This document shows positions 47,564 through 56,126 of a DNA stretch of 64,000 nt, piece after piece. The notes below the pieces were generated by a model. That model did no database searches. It was not told the origin of the DNA and was given only the letters and a program-made list of their open reading frames with translations. Origin of the DNA: Dryocola sp. LX212 (GTDB taxonomy: Bacteria; Pseudomonadota; Gammaproteobacteria; Enterobacterales; Enterobacteriaceae); the NCBI GenBank assembly GCA_041504365.1, contig CP167917.1, positions 3,658,001 through 3,722,000 on the forward strand, written 5' to 3'. The first letter of the stretch is position 1, and every line of letters starts with the position of its first letter. The position numbers were made by a program, and so were the translations under genes.

Positions 47564-48038
47564 TCCCCCAAATTAATGTAGTGCTCGCCTAGCAACGGCC
47601 GCTTTTGGCACGAAGCAGCTTGCCTTAATAAGTCAGGGCAACCTTTAGCCAAGAGTAAAAGTTAATCTAACTTTTCGTCGGAACCTCAGCATCAACCAAT
47701 GTAAGCTCAGGGAAACTGATACACTCATGAAAATTCAGATCGGTTGATCGGAGTGAGTCCATATGGCTCGTAAATGTTTTTGAACTCTCACCGATTCATA
47801 CAGCGCTTCAAGGCAAACCGGACTGACCGGCCTGTCAGAAATGCGATGTCAGCATCAGCGGATGTAATCTCCAGGCTTTACAGTCCCACCACAAAAGGTA
47901 AAGATGAGCTGATATGCGCAACGCAGCAGCGTCGAGAGCTGAAATCAGTAAAGCGTTGAAAGCAGTGCGTATTAAGATTGATCCTGTGTTCAGGCCCCTC
48001 ATCCTGATGTCAGAAGAACAACATAGAGTGGTTGTGCG

Positions 48039-49043
48039 TTGACAAATAAGAAGAAAATTACCATCAGAGACGTCGCAGGGCTGGCCGGAGTATCCATCGG
48101 TGTAGTGTCACGGGTATTGAATCCCGGTACTGGTTCAGTATCTGAACGCACACGCCTTCGCGTTTGCGAAGCAATGCAAACGCTTAATTACACCCCTCAG
48201 AGTTCCGCCAGAGAATTAAAAACAAATCTGAATAATACTATTGGCTTAGTAGTGGCAGACATTGCCAATGACTTTTTTTCTGAGATATCAGATCTTATCG
48301 TACGGCGGGCCAGAGAACTGGATATGAATGTCATTCTTGTGACGACTCAGGAAGATCCGCTGCTTGAGCGTGAGAGTCTGCGGATGCTGATGCAAAAGCG
48401 GGTCAAAGCCATCATAGCCACGCCAACCAGTGCGAACAGTGATATCTGGCAATCCATCGGTGACATGGGTATTTCTGTTGTCTTTATTGACCGCTTTCTT
48501 GAAGACGTTAAGCATGCCAGCGTCATTGGTTTTAATAACCACGACTCTGCATGTGAAGCCACCCTTTATCTTGCCCGGCAGGGACACAAGCGTATAGCCT
48601 GGATCAGCGGCCCACTCAATACCTCAACATCTCTACAGCGGCTGAATGGCTATCAACAAGGTCTTAAAGAGAGCGGTTTAGCGTGGGATAAGCAATATAC
48701 GGTGGTGAAGAATTTTCGCGACCCCCTCGCCAGCCAGGCACTGGATGAGCTGCTTGAGCTTGAGGTCCCCCCCACGGCAATCATTATTGGTAATACCTCA
48801 ATTGCACCGGTCATCATGTCACGGATCCGCGAACTGAAGATTTCTGTTCCTGACGATTTATCGCTGATTGTTTATCATGACAGCCACTGGACCCGCCTAC
48901 TGTCGCCTTCCATCAGCGTCATCAAGCACCCTCTCGAAACGCTGGCAGAAAAAGCAATTCAGAGCTTGTCTGGCGAACAACAGAACGTATTCGAATTAAC
49001 AAGCGTACTAATAAAACGCGAGAGCGTCTCAACGATTAAATAG
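48039..49043 (+). CDS. LacI-family transcriptional regulator
   Basis: A 334-residue LacI-type regulator. HTH in residues 7-30 (ITIRDVAGLAGVSIGVVSRVLNPG) with a sugar-binding core. The start is TTG at 48039; a stop codon lies in frame 15 nt upstream and no ATG fits before the HTH. The ribosome site is weak. It is convergent with, and overlaps by 8 nt, the dehydrogenase/transporter operon on the other strand, which it probably controls through the palindrome at 52800-52825. Confidence 0.85.
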   Translation: MTNKKKITIRDVAGLAGVSIGVVSRVLNPGTGSVSERTRLRVCEAMQTLNYTPQSSARELKTNLNNTIGLVVADIANDFFSEISDLIVRRARELDMNVILVTTQEDPLLERESLRMLMQKRVKAIIATPTSANSDIWQSIGDMGISVVFIDRFLEDVKHASVIGFNNHDSACEATLYLARQGHKRIAWISGPLNTSTSLQRLNGYQQGLKESGLAWDKQYTVVKNFRDPLASQALDELLELEVPPTAIIIGNTSIAPVIMSRIRELKISVPDDLSLIVYHDSHWTRLLSPSISVIKHPLETLAEKAIQSLSGEQQNVFELTSVLIKRESVSTIK

Positions 49044-49920
49044 AGAGTCCATTCAGGCGCTGTATTTGCCGGATAATACCGCAATGATCTAAATCGCCAT
49101 CACCCGCGGCAACCATCTGGCTGAACAAAATATTGACCTTATCAGTTAACGGCAATATCAAATCAAGCTGTTCCGCCAACGCCATGATATTTTTTGTATC
49201 TTTGAGCTGCCATGCCGCTGAACCGCGCGTAGAAAAGTCACTTTCTACCATGCGTTCACCGTGTTGTTGTAGCAAGGTGGAATCAGCAAACCCGCCCAAC
49301 AGCGCCTCCCGGACCTTAATCGGATCGGCCCCGCCCCGCTGGGCAAATGTAAAGGCCTCTGACAATAAACATAACGTCCCGGCGACAATAATCTGGTTTG
49401 CAAGTTTGGTGAGCTGTCCTGAACCAACCTCCCCCACCCGGGTAACCTTACCAAGGTGAGCAAGCAGAGGACGAAGCCGATCGATACTTTGCTTCGCCCC
49501 TCCTGCCATCAATGACAACGTACCCTTCTCCGCGCCTTTCGTACCGCCAGACACGGGCATGTCCACATAATCAAGTTTTGCGCGTCGAGCCTGAAGTTGC
49601 TGTTCAACCACCTTCTCCGGGGTGAGCGTGCTCATCATGATAATGATCGAATGGTGAGCAATGAGTGACAATCTTGTCTCGGTGAAAATCACCTCGTCGC
49701 AGGCATCGGCATCACTCAGAAGACAAATGATAACGTTGTTCCCGGACAATAACTTTTCGACTGAATCGACACATTTGACACCAAAGGCTTCCAGACCGAG
49801 CGCTTTATCCTTTGTCCGGTTCCACGCCTCAACCCGACAACCAACTGCAGCCAGACGACGCGCTACCGCTTGCCCCAGTAACCCCGTCCCGATCAAACCT
49901 ACTCGTGTAGTGGTATCCAT
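49036..49920 (-). CDS. NAD(P)-binding 3-hydroxyisobutyrate dehydrogenase-family enzyme
   Basis: A 294-residue beta-hydroxyacid dehydrogenase. Start at 49920 (MDTTTRVGLIGTGLLGQAVA) has AGGAAA upstream; a longer frame to 49965 is less likely. Rossmann motif GxGxxG at residues 10-15, substrate motif DMPVSGGTKGAEKGTL, and the catalytic lysine in GQLTKLANQ. Relatives act on tartronate semialdehyde, hydroxyisobutyrate or four-carbon acid sugars. Last gene of the MFS-SAF oxidoreductase-dehydrogenase operon. Confidence 0.85.
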   Translation of the reverse strand: MDTTTRVGLIGTGLLGQAVARRLAAVGCRVEAWNRTKDKALGLEAFGVKCVDSVEKLLSGNNVIICLLSDADACDEVIFTETRLSLIAHHSIIIMMSTLTPEKVVEQQLQARRAKLDYVDMPVSGGTKGAEKGTLSLMAGGAKQSIDRLRPLLAHLGKVTRVGEVGSGQLTKLANQIIVAGTLCLLSEAFTFAQRGGADPIKVREALLGGFADSTLLQQHGERMVESDFSTRGSAAWQLKDTKNIMALAEQLDLILPLTDKVNILFSQMVAAGDGDLDHCGIIRQIQRLNGLSI

Positions 49921-49974
49921 AAATATTTCCTGAATAACCCGCGACGACGCTTGCCGCCGCGGCAAAGTTAACGT

Positions 49975-51330
49975 CTATAAACCCGAGAGGCTTACCATTT
50001 GTTTACGCAATTCGACGATATCCAGATTATTTTCAAATTTGACATCGGAGAAGCGTATCGCTTTGTCTTTGGCGACATCTTTGACCAGCTTGACGTGATG
50101 CGCCAGCCCCATTGGCAACAGGTCCTGATCCACGCTGATAGTGGCTGGTAGCGCATTCGCCCAGACGGTAAAGCCACCTTCACCATCCAGCATTTCCCCT
50201 GCCTTGAGATCGCGTTTTGCCGTTGCCACCGCATCTCCCCTGAAGCTCAATGCTGAACCTGTGGCTTCATTACGCAGCACGGCAGAGAGAATGCTGATGC
50301 TGGTTTCCAGTCCAATCAAATGGAAAGGACGCCACATTGAGGCGTACCAGCCGCTGGGATCGGTGAGCAGCCCATATTGCTTGAAGCAGGCTCGGCTATA
50401 CTCATCGCGGGCCTTAAAGGTGACAAAAACACCGTAACGAATATTATTGAGCACTTCACGGCCATCTGGCTCTTGGCTTGCTGCAATATCCACCAGGCCA
50501 CTCCGGCTCAGTCGCCCGCCATCCGCCTCGGGGGAGAATACGCGGGCCAGGTCATGCACCCCTGCGGGAGGAAAAGCCAGCCCATTATCAGGACAATCCA
50601 GCCCTGTTGCGTTGGCCACAGCGGCCATTTCAATCGCCGCTTTGGTACCATCGGTGAAAGAGTTGTACATTTTAGGATTAAAGTCGCCTGCAGCGACCTC
50701 TTCTTCTGACCAGCCAAAAAATCCCCAAACGGTATCTGGCGTCGAGTAACGGTAACGAGGCTCAAAATTCATCCCTTTACCAGCGGCAACAATTTCAAAC
50801 CCGCAGGCACGAGCCCAGTCCACCAGTTCACAAATAATTGCGGGCTGATCGCCGTATGCCATACTGTAGATCACACCTTGTTGCCGTGCCCGTTCAGCGA
50901 TTAGCGGCCCGCACAAAACATCAGCCTCTACATTCACCATGATCACATGTTTGCCATGTTCAACAGCGTGCAGCGCATGGCGAGTTCCAGCCAGTGGATG
51001 CCCCGTTGCCTCAACTATGCAATCAATCTGCTCACAGCGGAATAACAGCTCCGCATCCTCCACCACACAGGTCGATCCATCCCGTAAGGCAATGTCGATA
51101 TTTTCAGCGCGGTATTGCGTTTCATGCCAGCCGACGCGAGCCAACGCGTGGCGGGCTTTATTCACATCGAGATCGGCAACGGCCACCACCTGCAATCCTT
51201 CCAGATGACGCAACTGGGCAAGTACCATAGATCCAAATTTTCCGGCGCCGATGATGCCGACCCGAATCGGCTGCGCAGAACCTGATTTCACGGCACAAGC
51301 GCGCTCATTTAACAATGCTGCTAAATTCAT
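49975..51330 (-). CDS. Homoserine-dehydrogenase-like oxidoreductase with C-terminal SAF domain
   Basis: A 451-residue protein. An N-terminal Rossmann fold (IGAGKFGSMVLAQL, about residues 27-40) resembles homoserine/MocA-type oxidoreductases, with VEATGHPLAGTRHAL and a central catalytic region. The C-terminal part (about 365-445) resembles SAF/antifreeze-type domains (KAGEMLDGEGGFTVWANALP). Such proteins occur in acid-sugar catabolic operons. The reaction is not known to me. 54 nt upstream of the dehydrogenase gene. Confidence 0.72.
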   Translation of the reverse strand: MNLAALLNERACAVKSGSAQPIRVGIIGAGKFGSMVLAQLRHLEGLQVVAVADLDVNKARHALARVGWHETQYRAENIDIALRDGSTCVVEDAELLFRCEQIDCIVEATGHPLAGTRHALHAVEHGKHVIMVNVEADVLCGPLIAERARQQGVIYSMAYGDQPAIICELVDWARACGFEIVAAGKGMNFEPRYRYSTPDTVWGFFGWSEEEVAAGDFNPKMYNSFTDGTKAAIEMAAVANATGLDCPDNGLAFPPAGVHDLARVFSPEADGGRLSRSGLVDIAASQEPDGREVLNNIRYGVFVTFKARDEYSRACFKQYGLLTDPSGWYASMWRPFHLIGLETSISILSAVLRNEATGSALSFRGDAVATAKRDLKAGEMLDGEGGFTVWANALPATISVDQDLLPMGLAHHVKLVKDVAKDKAIRFSDVKFENNLDIVELRKQMVSLSGL

Positions 51331-51366
51331 TTTTTACTCCTTGATAGGATGTTTAAGGTGTCGACA

Positions 51367-52731
51367 TTAACGCCAGCCAGCAACCTGACGGCGACTTTTA
51401 CTCAGGAGATAAATCAGTAACGGTGAAAAAAGCACAAGTATCGATAACAGGTAGAGACCGTTCTGTGATTTACCGGTAAGGGAAATGGTGAGTCCGACCA
51501 GGAAGGGGCCAAAAAAGCCGCCAATATTGCCGATAGAGTTGATTAGTGCCAGGCCACCGGCTGACCCCTGGTTCGTGAGGAAAGAGGCGGGTAAGGTATA
51601 GAATGTCGGCACACAGGCAAGCATGCCGACGGTAGAAAGCGTCAGCCCCAGCATAGATATTACTGGCGAGTCGCTGATGGCCGCGACCACAAACCCGACG
51701 GAAAACAGTATTGAAGGGAGGATAAAGTGCCAGGTCCGTTCATTCATTTTATCGGAATGGTTTGACCACCAGCACATAGCGACAGCGCCAACGATGTAGG
51801 GAATGGTACCCAGCAGACCAACCACAGTATCTGAATAGTCAAAGCGTTTAATAAACTGCGGCATCCAGAAGCCAAGGCCGGTCAGTCCAATGACCGTGAA
51901 GAAGTAAGCAAGCCCCAGGGTCCAGACGCGGCGATCTTTAAACATCGCTTTCAGGCCTGAGTGACCCACCGTCAGCGTATCCCGCTGTTCTTTTTCCATC
52001 AGTTTCTGATAAGCATCGCGCTCCTCAGGACTCAGCCATGAGGCACTGGCTGGTGTATCAGTGAGGTAAAGAAATACCGCGACCGACAGGATAATCGGCG
52101 GAAAGCCTTCAATCAAAAAGAGCCATTGCCAGCTTTCCAGGCCGCCCACCTGATGAAAATTATCAAGAATGTAGCCTGAAATCGGATTGGCGATGATGGC
52201 CGCCAGAGGAACACCTAAATAGTAAATGGAGAAAACCCGAGCCAGTTCTTTCCTGGGGAACCAAGTGGTCAGATAGAAAACGATGCCCGGAGCAAGACCC
52301 GCTTCCGCCACGCCTAATAAAAACCGCAAGATACTGAGACTAACAGCCCCCTGTGCGAACGCCATGGCCATGGAAATCACGCCCCAGGTAATCATTATGC
52401 GGGCTAACCAAAACCGTGCGCCATAACGAGCCAGTAAGACGTTGCTGGGCACCTCAAACAAAATATAACCAAATGAGAAGATGCCGACGGCAAACCCGAA
52501 TTGTTGCGGCGTTAAACCCAGGAACTGGTTCATGGTTAACGCCGCCATGCCGATATTCGAACGATCAATGAACGCCAGCAGATACATCATCAATATCAAA
52601 GGCATTAAACGCCAGCGCGCTTTAGATATTGCCCTGCTTTCCAGAGGCGAGATATCAGCATGCTGAGGTATCGGCATTACGCCAGCATCAGTGCCGGCAA
52701 GTGTATGGTTGTACTCTTCTACATGTTTCAT
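51367..52731 (-). CDS. MFS transporter, anion:cation symporter (ACS) family
   Basis: A 454-residue importer of the GudP/ExuT/tartrate-permease type, about twelve helices, with family segments PLILMMYLLAFIDRSNIGMAA and PSNVLLARYGARFWLARIMI. Start chosen at 52731 (MKHVEEYNHTL). It is first in a three-gene operon with two oxidoreductases and should import an organic acid or sugar acid. A strong LacI-type operator lies 69 nt upstream. Confidence 0.85.
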   Translation of the reverse strand: MKHVEEYNHTLAGTDAGVMPIPQHADISPLESRAISKARWRLMPLILMMYLLAFIDRSNIGMAALTMNQFLGLTPQQFGFAVGIFSFGYILFEVPSNVLLARYGARFWLARIMITWGVISMAMAFAQGAVSLSILRFLLGVAEAGLAPGIVFYLTTWFPRKELARVFSIYYLGVPLAAIIANPISGYILDNFHQVGGLESWQWLFLIEGFPPIILSVAVFLYLTDTPASASWLSPEERDAYQKLMEKEQRDTLTVGHSGLKAMFKDRRVWTLGLAYFFTVIGLTGLGFWMPQFIKRFDYSDTVVGLLGTIPYIVGAVAMCWWSNHSDKMNERTWHFILPSILFSVGFVVAAISDSPVISMLGLTLSTVGMLACVPTFYTLPASFLTNQGSAGGLALINSIGNIGGFFGPFLVGLTISLTGKSQNGLYLLSILVLFSPLLIYLLSKSRRQVAGWR

Positions 52732-52799
52732 GATGAATCCCAGCCGTGTTGTAACTACCGGAAATATCACGGAAAATACATTAATACCGCGATGTGCCT

Positions 52800-52825
52800 T
52801 AAAAAGTAAAACGTTTTACTTTTTA
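52800..52825. promoter_or_regulatory. LacI-family operator of the MFS-oxidoreductase operon
   Basis: A perfect 26-bp palindrome with central CG; each half is GTTTTACTTTTTA reading outward. CG-centred perfect palindromes are typical LacI-family operators. The matching regulator is most likely the gene at 48039-49043. Confidence 0.8.
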
Positions 52826-53025
52826 TCGAGTCTTGCGACAAACAACCCGACCGTCAAGTTTTTTGTAAGCGGCAAGTTAATGAAATGTGATGAATGCAAC
52901 AAGTAACAGGAGTGTGACTTAAATGTCAGTTTTGAGTACGGCGTGGACTGAAAGCATGATCATAAGGTCCGCTGCGAGCTAGAAGCGGACATTGCTAACA
53001 GCCTTCTGTGTGAATTATCAGGGAG

Positions 53026-53211
53026 CAGGTCACAAGCTATGAGCGTTAGTCGTTCCTGAAATCACACGGTCTGGAGGATAGTATGAGTGGTCGCGGTAAC
53101 TGTCACGATAATGCGGTTGCAGAAAGGTTATTCTAGTTGCTGAAACGTGAGCGGATAAAGAAAAAGATCTACGGAACATGGGAAGAAGCCCGTAGCGATA
53201 TTTTTGATTGG
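53026..53211 (+). pseudogene. Remnant of an IS3-family transposase (orfB 3' part)
   Basis: The frame contains FLKSHGLEDSMSGRGNCHDN, followed by AVAERLF, a stop, then LLKRERIKKKIYGTWEEARSD, the C-terminal catalytic region of IS3-family DDE transposases (with the active-site Glu). At least two in-frame stops (53047, 53134) and loss of both ends show it is dead. It abuts an integrase remnant at about 53207. Confidence 0.85.
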
Positions 53212-53625
53212 CCGGTGACCGATATATGGAAACATATCCGTCTCAAAGGTTCTCATCATCTCTTCACGATAGGAGACAGGCCAACGATCATAGCGATCGT
53301 TGATACCACTCCCGAGTGATAGCCTCAAACGAATTTTCAGCGTCCTGTAGACAACTAAGTTTCTCAATTTTCTGCTCAAGATAAGGATCGTTGCCAGCCG
53401 CGAATGTACTTTTTGTATCCTCACACTACTTCTGGCTTCAACTAAAGAAACATCGGGGTAAATGCCAATAGCGAGCAGTTTCTTTTAACCTGGCGAACGG
53501 TATTTGAGACGCCAGTATCTTTTACCGTTGGGATTAACCAGCAGATAAAGGCCACCACCATCGGCTAGTTTTTAGGGCTTCTCTTTAGGTTTAGCAGTTT
53601 CAACCTGACGAGCAGTCAGCTTCAT
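53207..53625 (-). pseudogene. Remnant of a P4-type tyrosine integrase (N-terminal third)
   Basis: On the minus strand from the ATG at 53625: MKLTARQVETAKPKEKP, stop, KLADGGGLYLLVNPNGKRYW, RLKYRSPG, stop, KKLLAIGIYPDVSLVEAR, then in shifted frames AAGNDPYLEQKIEKL, NSFEAITREWYQRS and YREEMMRTFETDMFPYIGHR. This is the N-terminal DUF4102 and core-binding region of P4/CP4-type integrases, broken by stops and frameshifts and cut by the IS3 remnant. A GTACCTCTC/GAGAGGTAC inverted repeat (53631-53649) precedes its start. Confidence 0.88.
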
Positions 53626-53786
53626 TGGGAGTACCTCTCTGAGAGGTACAATTATACCCCCATCCATACTCCCACATTAAGCTTGACCCTGAGGCAATAC
53701 AATTGAGTTCAATTGACTAATAGAATGCTATAACTGCTGATTTATCAAGGGAAATTGAGTTTGGTAGACTTCAGAGGAGTTGAGTT

Positions 53787-53810
53787 TGGAGCGGGTGAAG
53801 GGAATCGAAC
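53787..53810 (-). other. Attachment site: 3' end of tRNA-Gly (glyU-type)
   Basis: The minus strand reads GTTCGATTCCCTTCACCC followed by GCTCCA, the T-loop, acceptor strand and CCA of a tRNA, one base from the 3' end of E. coli tRNA-Gly(CCC). The 5' part of the tRNA is missing on this side, as expected at the integrase-proximal junction of an island inserted into the gene; the intact tRNA should lie beyond position 64000. Confidence 0.82.
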
Positions 53811-53902
53811 AAATCGAACCCAAAAGCGCGGGACAGCAGATCAGATACCGATATCGTACTTAACATAGGTAATTGATAGCGTGATTGTAATAGGTAAAAA
53901 AG

Positions 53903-55117
53903 ATGGCGATCAAGGGCCAGGAGTATCTTTATTTAAGAAAAGATGGGATCTGGATGTTTCAGATCTTCGTTCCAAGGTATATGCGGCATCTGTTCAACGA
54001 TAAACGCCTCTACAACCGTAGTACGGGAACACGCGATATCACCACCGCACGACATTTCAGGAATCACCTTCTGGTAGAGTTCAACAACCTGAAAGACCAG
54101 TACAAGCCGGATACGGAAGACAGACGCATACAAAATGCGATCAACTCGCTGCACTCTGAAATCAAGAAGAACAAAAACCGCCCGAAACTAGATGAACAAT
54201 CCCGTTCTATTCCCCATTTGTGCCTATTACGGGATGAGTACGCCACGGCATACAAGGATCGGCGTTCACTCTCCACCCTCAGTAAATCAGCCAGGGCTGT
54301 AGAAGTGTTCTTGAAGAGTATCGGGAAGGTAGACATTACGATTGATAAGATCGGGAAACGGCTTGCTGCTGATTTCATTGAAGACCAACAGAAACGCAAC
54401 GTAGCAGGGCAAACCTTGCAAAATTGGCTCACCTGCTTGGGGAGTTTGTACGAGTTTGCAAAGCGTCGTTATGACGGTATAGCGTCAGATAACCCGTTTC
54501 ACGGTCATCAGCTCGAAGCACGGCGCACTATTCAAAATTATCAGCCGTTTGAATGGGATCAGCTAACCGCTTTGCTCAAAGCAGCAGACGACGAATTACG
54601 CGATGTGATCTTGATAGGGTTGTTTTCTGGTGCAAGGCTCGACGAAATCGCCAGCTTGAAGAAAGAAGAGATCGTAATGGTCGAAGGTATCCGCTGTTTT
54701 TATATCAGCAAAAGTAAAACTAAGGCAGGGGTGCGTTATGTGCCGATCCACAGCCTGTTAATGGGGATTGTTGATAAGCATCTAAGCCACAGTTACGGCG
54801 AATACCTATTCCCACACGCTAACAAGATTAACCGTAAAGACGGCAAGAAAGGGCCGTTCTACTCTCAAGCGTTCACGAGACTACGTAATCAAGCGCTGCC
54901 AGCCGCTACAGACCGTCAATGCTTCCACAGCTTACGAGGCCACTTTATAACGTGCCTGGATCGCGCTGGCGTACGTGAGCAAAGAATTGCAGAAATTGTG
55001 GGCCACTCAGCCCAGGCGAAGACAGAAAGCCTTAAAACGTACTCGCAAGGTGCAGGGATGAAAGAACTGTCTGGATATGTAGAAATGGTGGACTATCCAG
55101 AAATCATCTTGCCTTAA
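53903..55117 (+). CDS. Tyrosine recombinase / site-specific integrase
   Basis: A 404-residue phage-type integrase. N-terminal arm-type domain YLYLRKDGIWMFQIFVPRYM (DUF6538-like), core-binding region about residues 105-190, catalytic domain with R245 (FSGARLDEIA), lysine in SKTKAGVRYV, H342xxR345 (HSLRGHF), H368 (VGHSA) and Y380 (TYSQG). All catalytic residues are kept. It starts 92 nt inside the attachment site and reads into the element, so it should catalyse integration at the tRNA-Gly gene. Confidence 0.93.
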   Translation: MAIKGQEYLYLRKDGIWMFQIFVPRYMRHLFNDKRLYNRSTGTRDITTARHFRNHLLVEFNNLKDQYKPDTEDRRIQNAINSLHSEIKKNKNRPKLDEQSRSIPHLCLLRDEYATAYKDRRSLSTLSKSARAVEVFLKSIGKVDITIDKIGKRLAADFIEDQQKRNVAGQTLQNWLTCLGSLYEFAKRRYDGIASDNPFHGHQLEARRTIQNYQPFEWDQLTALLKAADDELRDVILIGLFSGARLDEIASLKKEEIVMVEGIRCFYISKSKTKAGVRYVPIHSLLMGIVDKHLSHSYGEYLFPHANKINRKDGKKGPFYSQAFTRLRNQALPAATDRQCFHSLRGHFITCLDRAGVREQRIAEIVGHSAQAKTESLKTYSQGAGMKELSGYVEMVDYPEIILP

Positions 55118-55193
55118 ACGAGAAAGTAGCCTCCTGGCGAAGTTACAAAATATGTCTAAGATAGAATTGGACAATCAAAACAGGCGAATAATA

Positions 55194-55439
55194 ATGAAAA
55201 TATTATATACTGCAATGCTCTTAGGTTTTTGCATCTCGACTGCTAATGCGCAAGTTACGTGCAGAACCGATAACTACGGCACAGAACGTTGTTCGGGAAC
55301 TGATTCAGGTGGTCAACGTGTAAACACGACCAGTCAAACAGATTCTTATGGAACAACTCGCACGACTGGCTCCGCTGGCGGTAGAGATGTGCGTGAAACT
55401 TGCCGCACAGACGCATATGGAACTACCCGCTGTAACTGA
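55194..55439 (+). CDS. Small secreted repeat protein of the element
   Basis: An 81-residue exported protein. Start at 55194 gives a clean signal peptide (MKILYTAMLLGFCISTANA) then QVTC. The mature part is three repeats of the form xxTDxYGTxR: CRTDNYGTERC, SQTDSYGTTR and CRTDAYGTTRC, with cysteine pairs in repeats one and three. It follows the integrase on the same strand and is the only other rightward gene of the element, so it is likely cargo. Function unknown. Confidence 0.7.
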   Translation: MKILYTAMLLGFCISTANAQVTCRTDNYGTERCSGTDSGGQRVNTTSQTDSYGTTRTTGSAGGRDVRETCRTDAYGTTRCN

Positions 55440-55450
55440 CCCCCAAAACG

Positions 55451-55471
55451 AAAAAGGGGCGTTAAGCCCCT
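55451..55471 (-). terminator. Terminator of the leftward structural operon
   Basis: AGGGGC/GCCCCT stem with 5-nt loop followed on the minus strand by TTTTTCG, directly at the stop codon of the Dit-like gene. Confidence 0.85.
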
Positions 55472-56103
55472 CATTTATCAAACGCTGTAGTTACAGTGTC
55501 GGCTTGCGGCCTATTCGACGTTTCTACTTTAGTTTTCACCGTGCCGCCTGTGCTTTTGTTAGACTGCGTTTTAGTAGCGATAACGTTCACCGTGCCACTT
55601 TTAACAAGCCGTATTTGTTCGAAATCTAGATCGAATTGCATTGCAAATTCTGTTTTATAGTCGTAGCTGATACCTGTTAAAATAACATTCTCAAAAACTC
55701 GATGTTCTGTTATTAACGTTATCGGCTGACGTTTGTCAAATATCTGATCTAAGTACTCAATCGCCTGTGAAATACGAGTGCCATTTACACCTGCACTGAA
55801 TAATAGATCCTTCTTCATTCTAACAGGTGTTTCTGTAATTATGCCTGAGAGTTTGAATGAATTGTTCTTTATTTGAACGTGATCCGATACATCACCGCCG
55901 CTTTCTACAGGGTAGCTTGTTACTTCTGCCTGCCGTCTAACATTCGTATCTGTAACAGCATCAAATACGATTGCTTGATAGTTTTGAATATACGAATCAC
56001 TCGAACTATTATAAACAGATGCAAGGATAGTAAATCCATTTTCTGATTTAGTTTTTGATGTGGTTGTATTCGTGTTTGTAGTGGTATTTATATTTTCCAA
56101 CAT
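55471..56103 (-). CDS. Dit-like phage tail protein
   Basis: A 210-residue protein. After a Thr/Asn-rich leader, the segment RRQAEVTSYPVESGGDVSDH and following SFKLSGIITETP is the hallmark of Dit-like phage tail/baseplate hub proteins, which connect the tail tube to the tip. The C-terminal 40 residues are Thr/Lys-rich and look flexible. Last gene of the leftward operon, 23 nt after the tape-measure-like gene. Confidence 0.75.
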   Translation of the reverse strand: MLENINTTTNTNTTTSKTKSENGFTILASVYNSSSDSYIQNYQAIVFDAVTDTNVRRQAEVTSYPVESGGDVSDHVQIKNNSFKLSGIITETPVRMKKDLLFSAGVNGTRISQAIEYLDQIFDKRQPITLITEHRVFENVILTGISYDYKTEFAMQFDLDFEQIRLVKSGTVNVIATKTQSNKSTGGTVKTKVETSNRPQADTVTTAFDK

Positions 56104-56126
56104 AGCTCCTTATAAATAAGGCGGGA

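Larger units (their letters stand above)
47370..48038. other. Degenerate intergenic region
   Basis: No intact gene. It holds the stem-loop and the VapC remnant above, an inverted repeat AAAAGTTA-ATC-TAACTTTT at 47657-47675, and a 61-codon frame (47774-47959) without ribosome site or resemblance. It must contain the promoter of the LacI-type gene. Confidence 0.55.

Noticed and set aside
47774-47959. 61-codon frame in the gap before the LacI-type gene
   Set aside because: No ribosome site or family resemblance; the surrounding DNA contains gene debris.
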